Source: Verrucomicrobiota bacterium
GTDB taxonomy: Bacteria > Verrucomicrobiota > Verrucomicrobiia > Methylacidiphilales > UBA1321
Reading direction: 5' to 3'
Assembly: GCA_013285645.1 (NCBI GenBank)
Contig: JABDHJ010000005.1
Location: forward strand, 1-64,000
DNA: 64,000 nt
The notes under the pieces were generated by a model. The model did not search any database. It was given only the letters and a program-made list of their open reading frames with translations, and was not told where the DNA came from. Shown piece after piece: positions 62,826 to 64,000 of this stretch. The position numbers were made by a program, and so were the translations under genes. Position 1 is the stretch's first letter, and every line of letters begins with the position of its first letter.

Positions 62826-64000
62826 CTTATGAAAGCGACGACCAAATCCAAGACCAAAAAGGCGGCTTCGGCTGCCTCCACGAACCGCGGCCCTCTCATG
62901 AACGGTGCAGAGGTCCTCGTTGCCAGTCTGGAACGCGAGGGAGTTGATACGATTTTTGCCTATCCCGGCGGCGCGAGCCAGTTCCTCCACCAGGCGCTGA
63001 CCAAGTCGAAAAAGATTCGCACCATCCTGCCCCGGCACGAACAGGGCGGCGGTTTCATGGCCGCAGGCTACGCACGCGCGACAGGCAAAGTGGGCGTGTG
63101 CATGGCAACCAGCGGTCCCGGCGCGACCAATCTGGTGACAGCGATTGCCGATTGCTTCATGGATTCGATTCCGTTGGTGGTGGTGACTGGCCAGGTGCCT
63201 TCAACCAACATCGGCAAGGGCGCGTTCCAGGAAACCGACTTTTTCGGGATGACGCTTCCGATCGTGAAGCACAGCTATCTGGTGCTCGATGCCCGGGACA
63301 TTCCCCGCATCGTGAAGGAAGCGTTTTATATCGCGAATAGCGGTCGTCCCGGCCCCGTGATTGTTGATATCCCCAAAGACAAGCAACAGGATATGACGCA
63401 ACCGATCTTCCCGAGCAAGGTGGAGCTTCGCGGCTACAAACCCGAGAAGAAAGCCGACGACCTCGCGCTGAATGAAGTGCTCGGGCTGATCGAAAAGGCC
63501 GAGAAGCCGGTTCTTTATGTGGGCGGCGGCATTATCGCCTCAGGTGCGGCGAAGGATCTGCTGGAGTTCGCCGAACTGACCAACATTCCCGTGTGCACGA
63601 CTTTGATGGGCATCGGCTGCTTCCCGGAAACGCATCCGCTCTCCATGAAGTGGCTCGGCATGCACGGCACCTACTACGCCAATCGCGCGGTGAACGAAGC
63701 CGACTTGCTGCTGGCTTTCGGCGTGCGTTTTGATGATCGAGTGACTGGCAAGGTTTCTGAATTCGCCAAGCACGGCACCATTGTCCATATCGACATCGAT
63801 TACGCCGAGTTCGACAAGAACAAGCATGTTCATCTGCCCATCCTCAGCGACGTGAAATACGCGATCTCCCGCCTGAACTCGATGATCCGCAAGGAAGGCC
63901 GCACGCGGAAAAATTTTCCGACGTGGTCGAAAGAGATCGCCTCGTGGAAAAAAGCCCAGCCACTTAAATTTGTCGATCACCACGACAAGATCGCCCCGCA
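62826..64000 (+). CDS. ilvB: acetolactate synthase, large subunit (3' truncated by window)
   Basis: 391 residues visible from ATG 62826. A Lys/Ala-rich head, then the ThDP enzyme start [25 protein letters not shown], catalytic Glu71 in [19 protein letters not shown], and [18 protein letters not shown]. First enzyme of branched-chain amino acid synthesis. The frame is open to the last base, so the C-terminal ThDP-binding domain lies outside the window. Confidence 0.95.

Noticed and set aside
1-64000. tRNA or rRNA genes and riboswitches
   Set aside because: None seen by eye; a covariance-model scan would be needed to exclude them.

Overview
The window looks like a chromosomal segment of a GC-rich Gram-negative bacterium, most likely Verrucomicrobiota or a close PVC relative. 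The clues are the lipid A genes (lpxI, a Gfo/Idh oxidoreductase, lpxB, lnt), a secreted protease with a PEP-CTERM anchor, a Rho with a long N-terminal extension, a PhyH/AraC pair, and many short dispersed palindromic repeats between genes. The phylum is inferred; there is no rRNA gene in the window.

Left 10 kb, a defence island: a primase-helicase gene cut by the window edge (1-1826), a CRISPR array of 27 intact 36-nt repeats plus one decayed repeat (1846-3716), then cas2, cas1 and a 1034-aa cas9 on the minus strand (3754-8094). There is no csn2 or cas4, so this is type II-C. Upstream of cas9 a divergent tracrRNA can be read in full: promoter, anti-repeat and terminator (8098-8224). Its -10 box overlaps an extended -10 for cas9 on the other strand. 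A second strong hairpin made of two inverted CRISPR-repeat-like arms lies at 8473-8526. Two neighbouring spacers (3377-3476) are reverse complements over 31 nt. A Fic-domain gene with a small divergent partner closes the island (8602-9548).

9.8-34 kb is mostly housekeeping: xseA; hom and thrC (threonine synthesis); a hybrid sensor kinase; prc and serS; a PHP phosphoesterase; a metallophosphoesterase; an ABC-ATPase/permease/TPR operon; an OmpR-type regulator; rho-coaE-pseudopilin-like; and serA. From 38.5 down to 32.3 kb (minus strand) runs an envelope cluster: lnt, a GT2 glycosyltransferase, lpxI, Gfo/Idh and lpxB. A two-gene GxxExxY cassette bounded by 33-bp near-perfect inverted repeats (35313-36205) fills the junction between the glycosyltransferase and lpxI.

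38.5-53 kb: vapBC, a VWA protein, a GST-methyltransferase fusion, rlmN, a DMT transporter, trmB, and a long minus-strand run rplM-rpsI-argC-argJ-argB-argF that links ribosomal proteins to arginine synthesis. Then come a ParA-like ATPase overlapping a Pro-rich coiled-coil protein, and nadC. 53-64 kb is more accessory: secreted and TPR proteins, a phytoene-desaturase-like oxidoreductase, the PEP-CTERM protease, AraC/PhyH, tandem glycosyltransferase paralogues, a GmrSD-like DUF262/HNH protein with an unknown translationally coupled partner, and the start of an acetolactate synthase gene that runs off the right edge.
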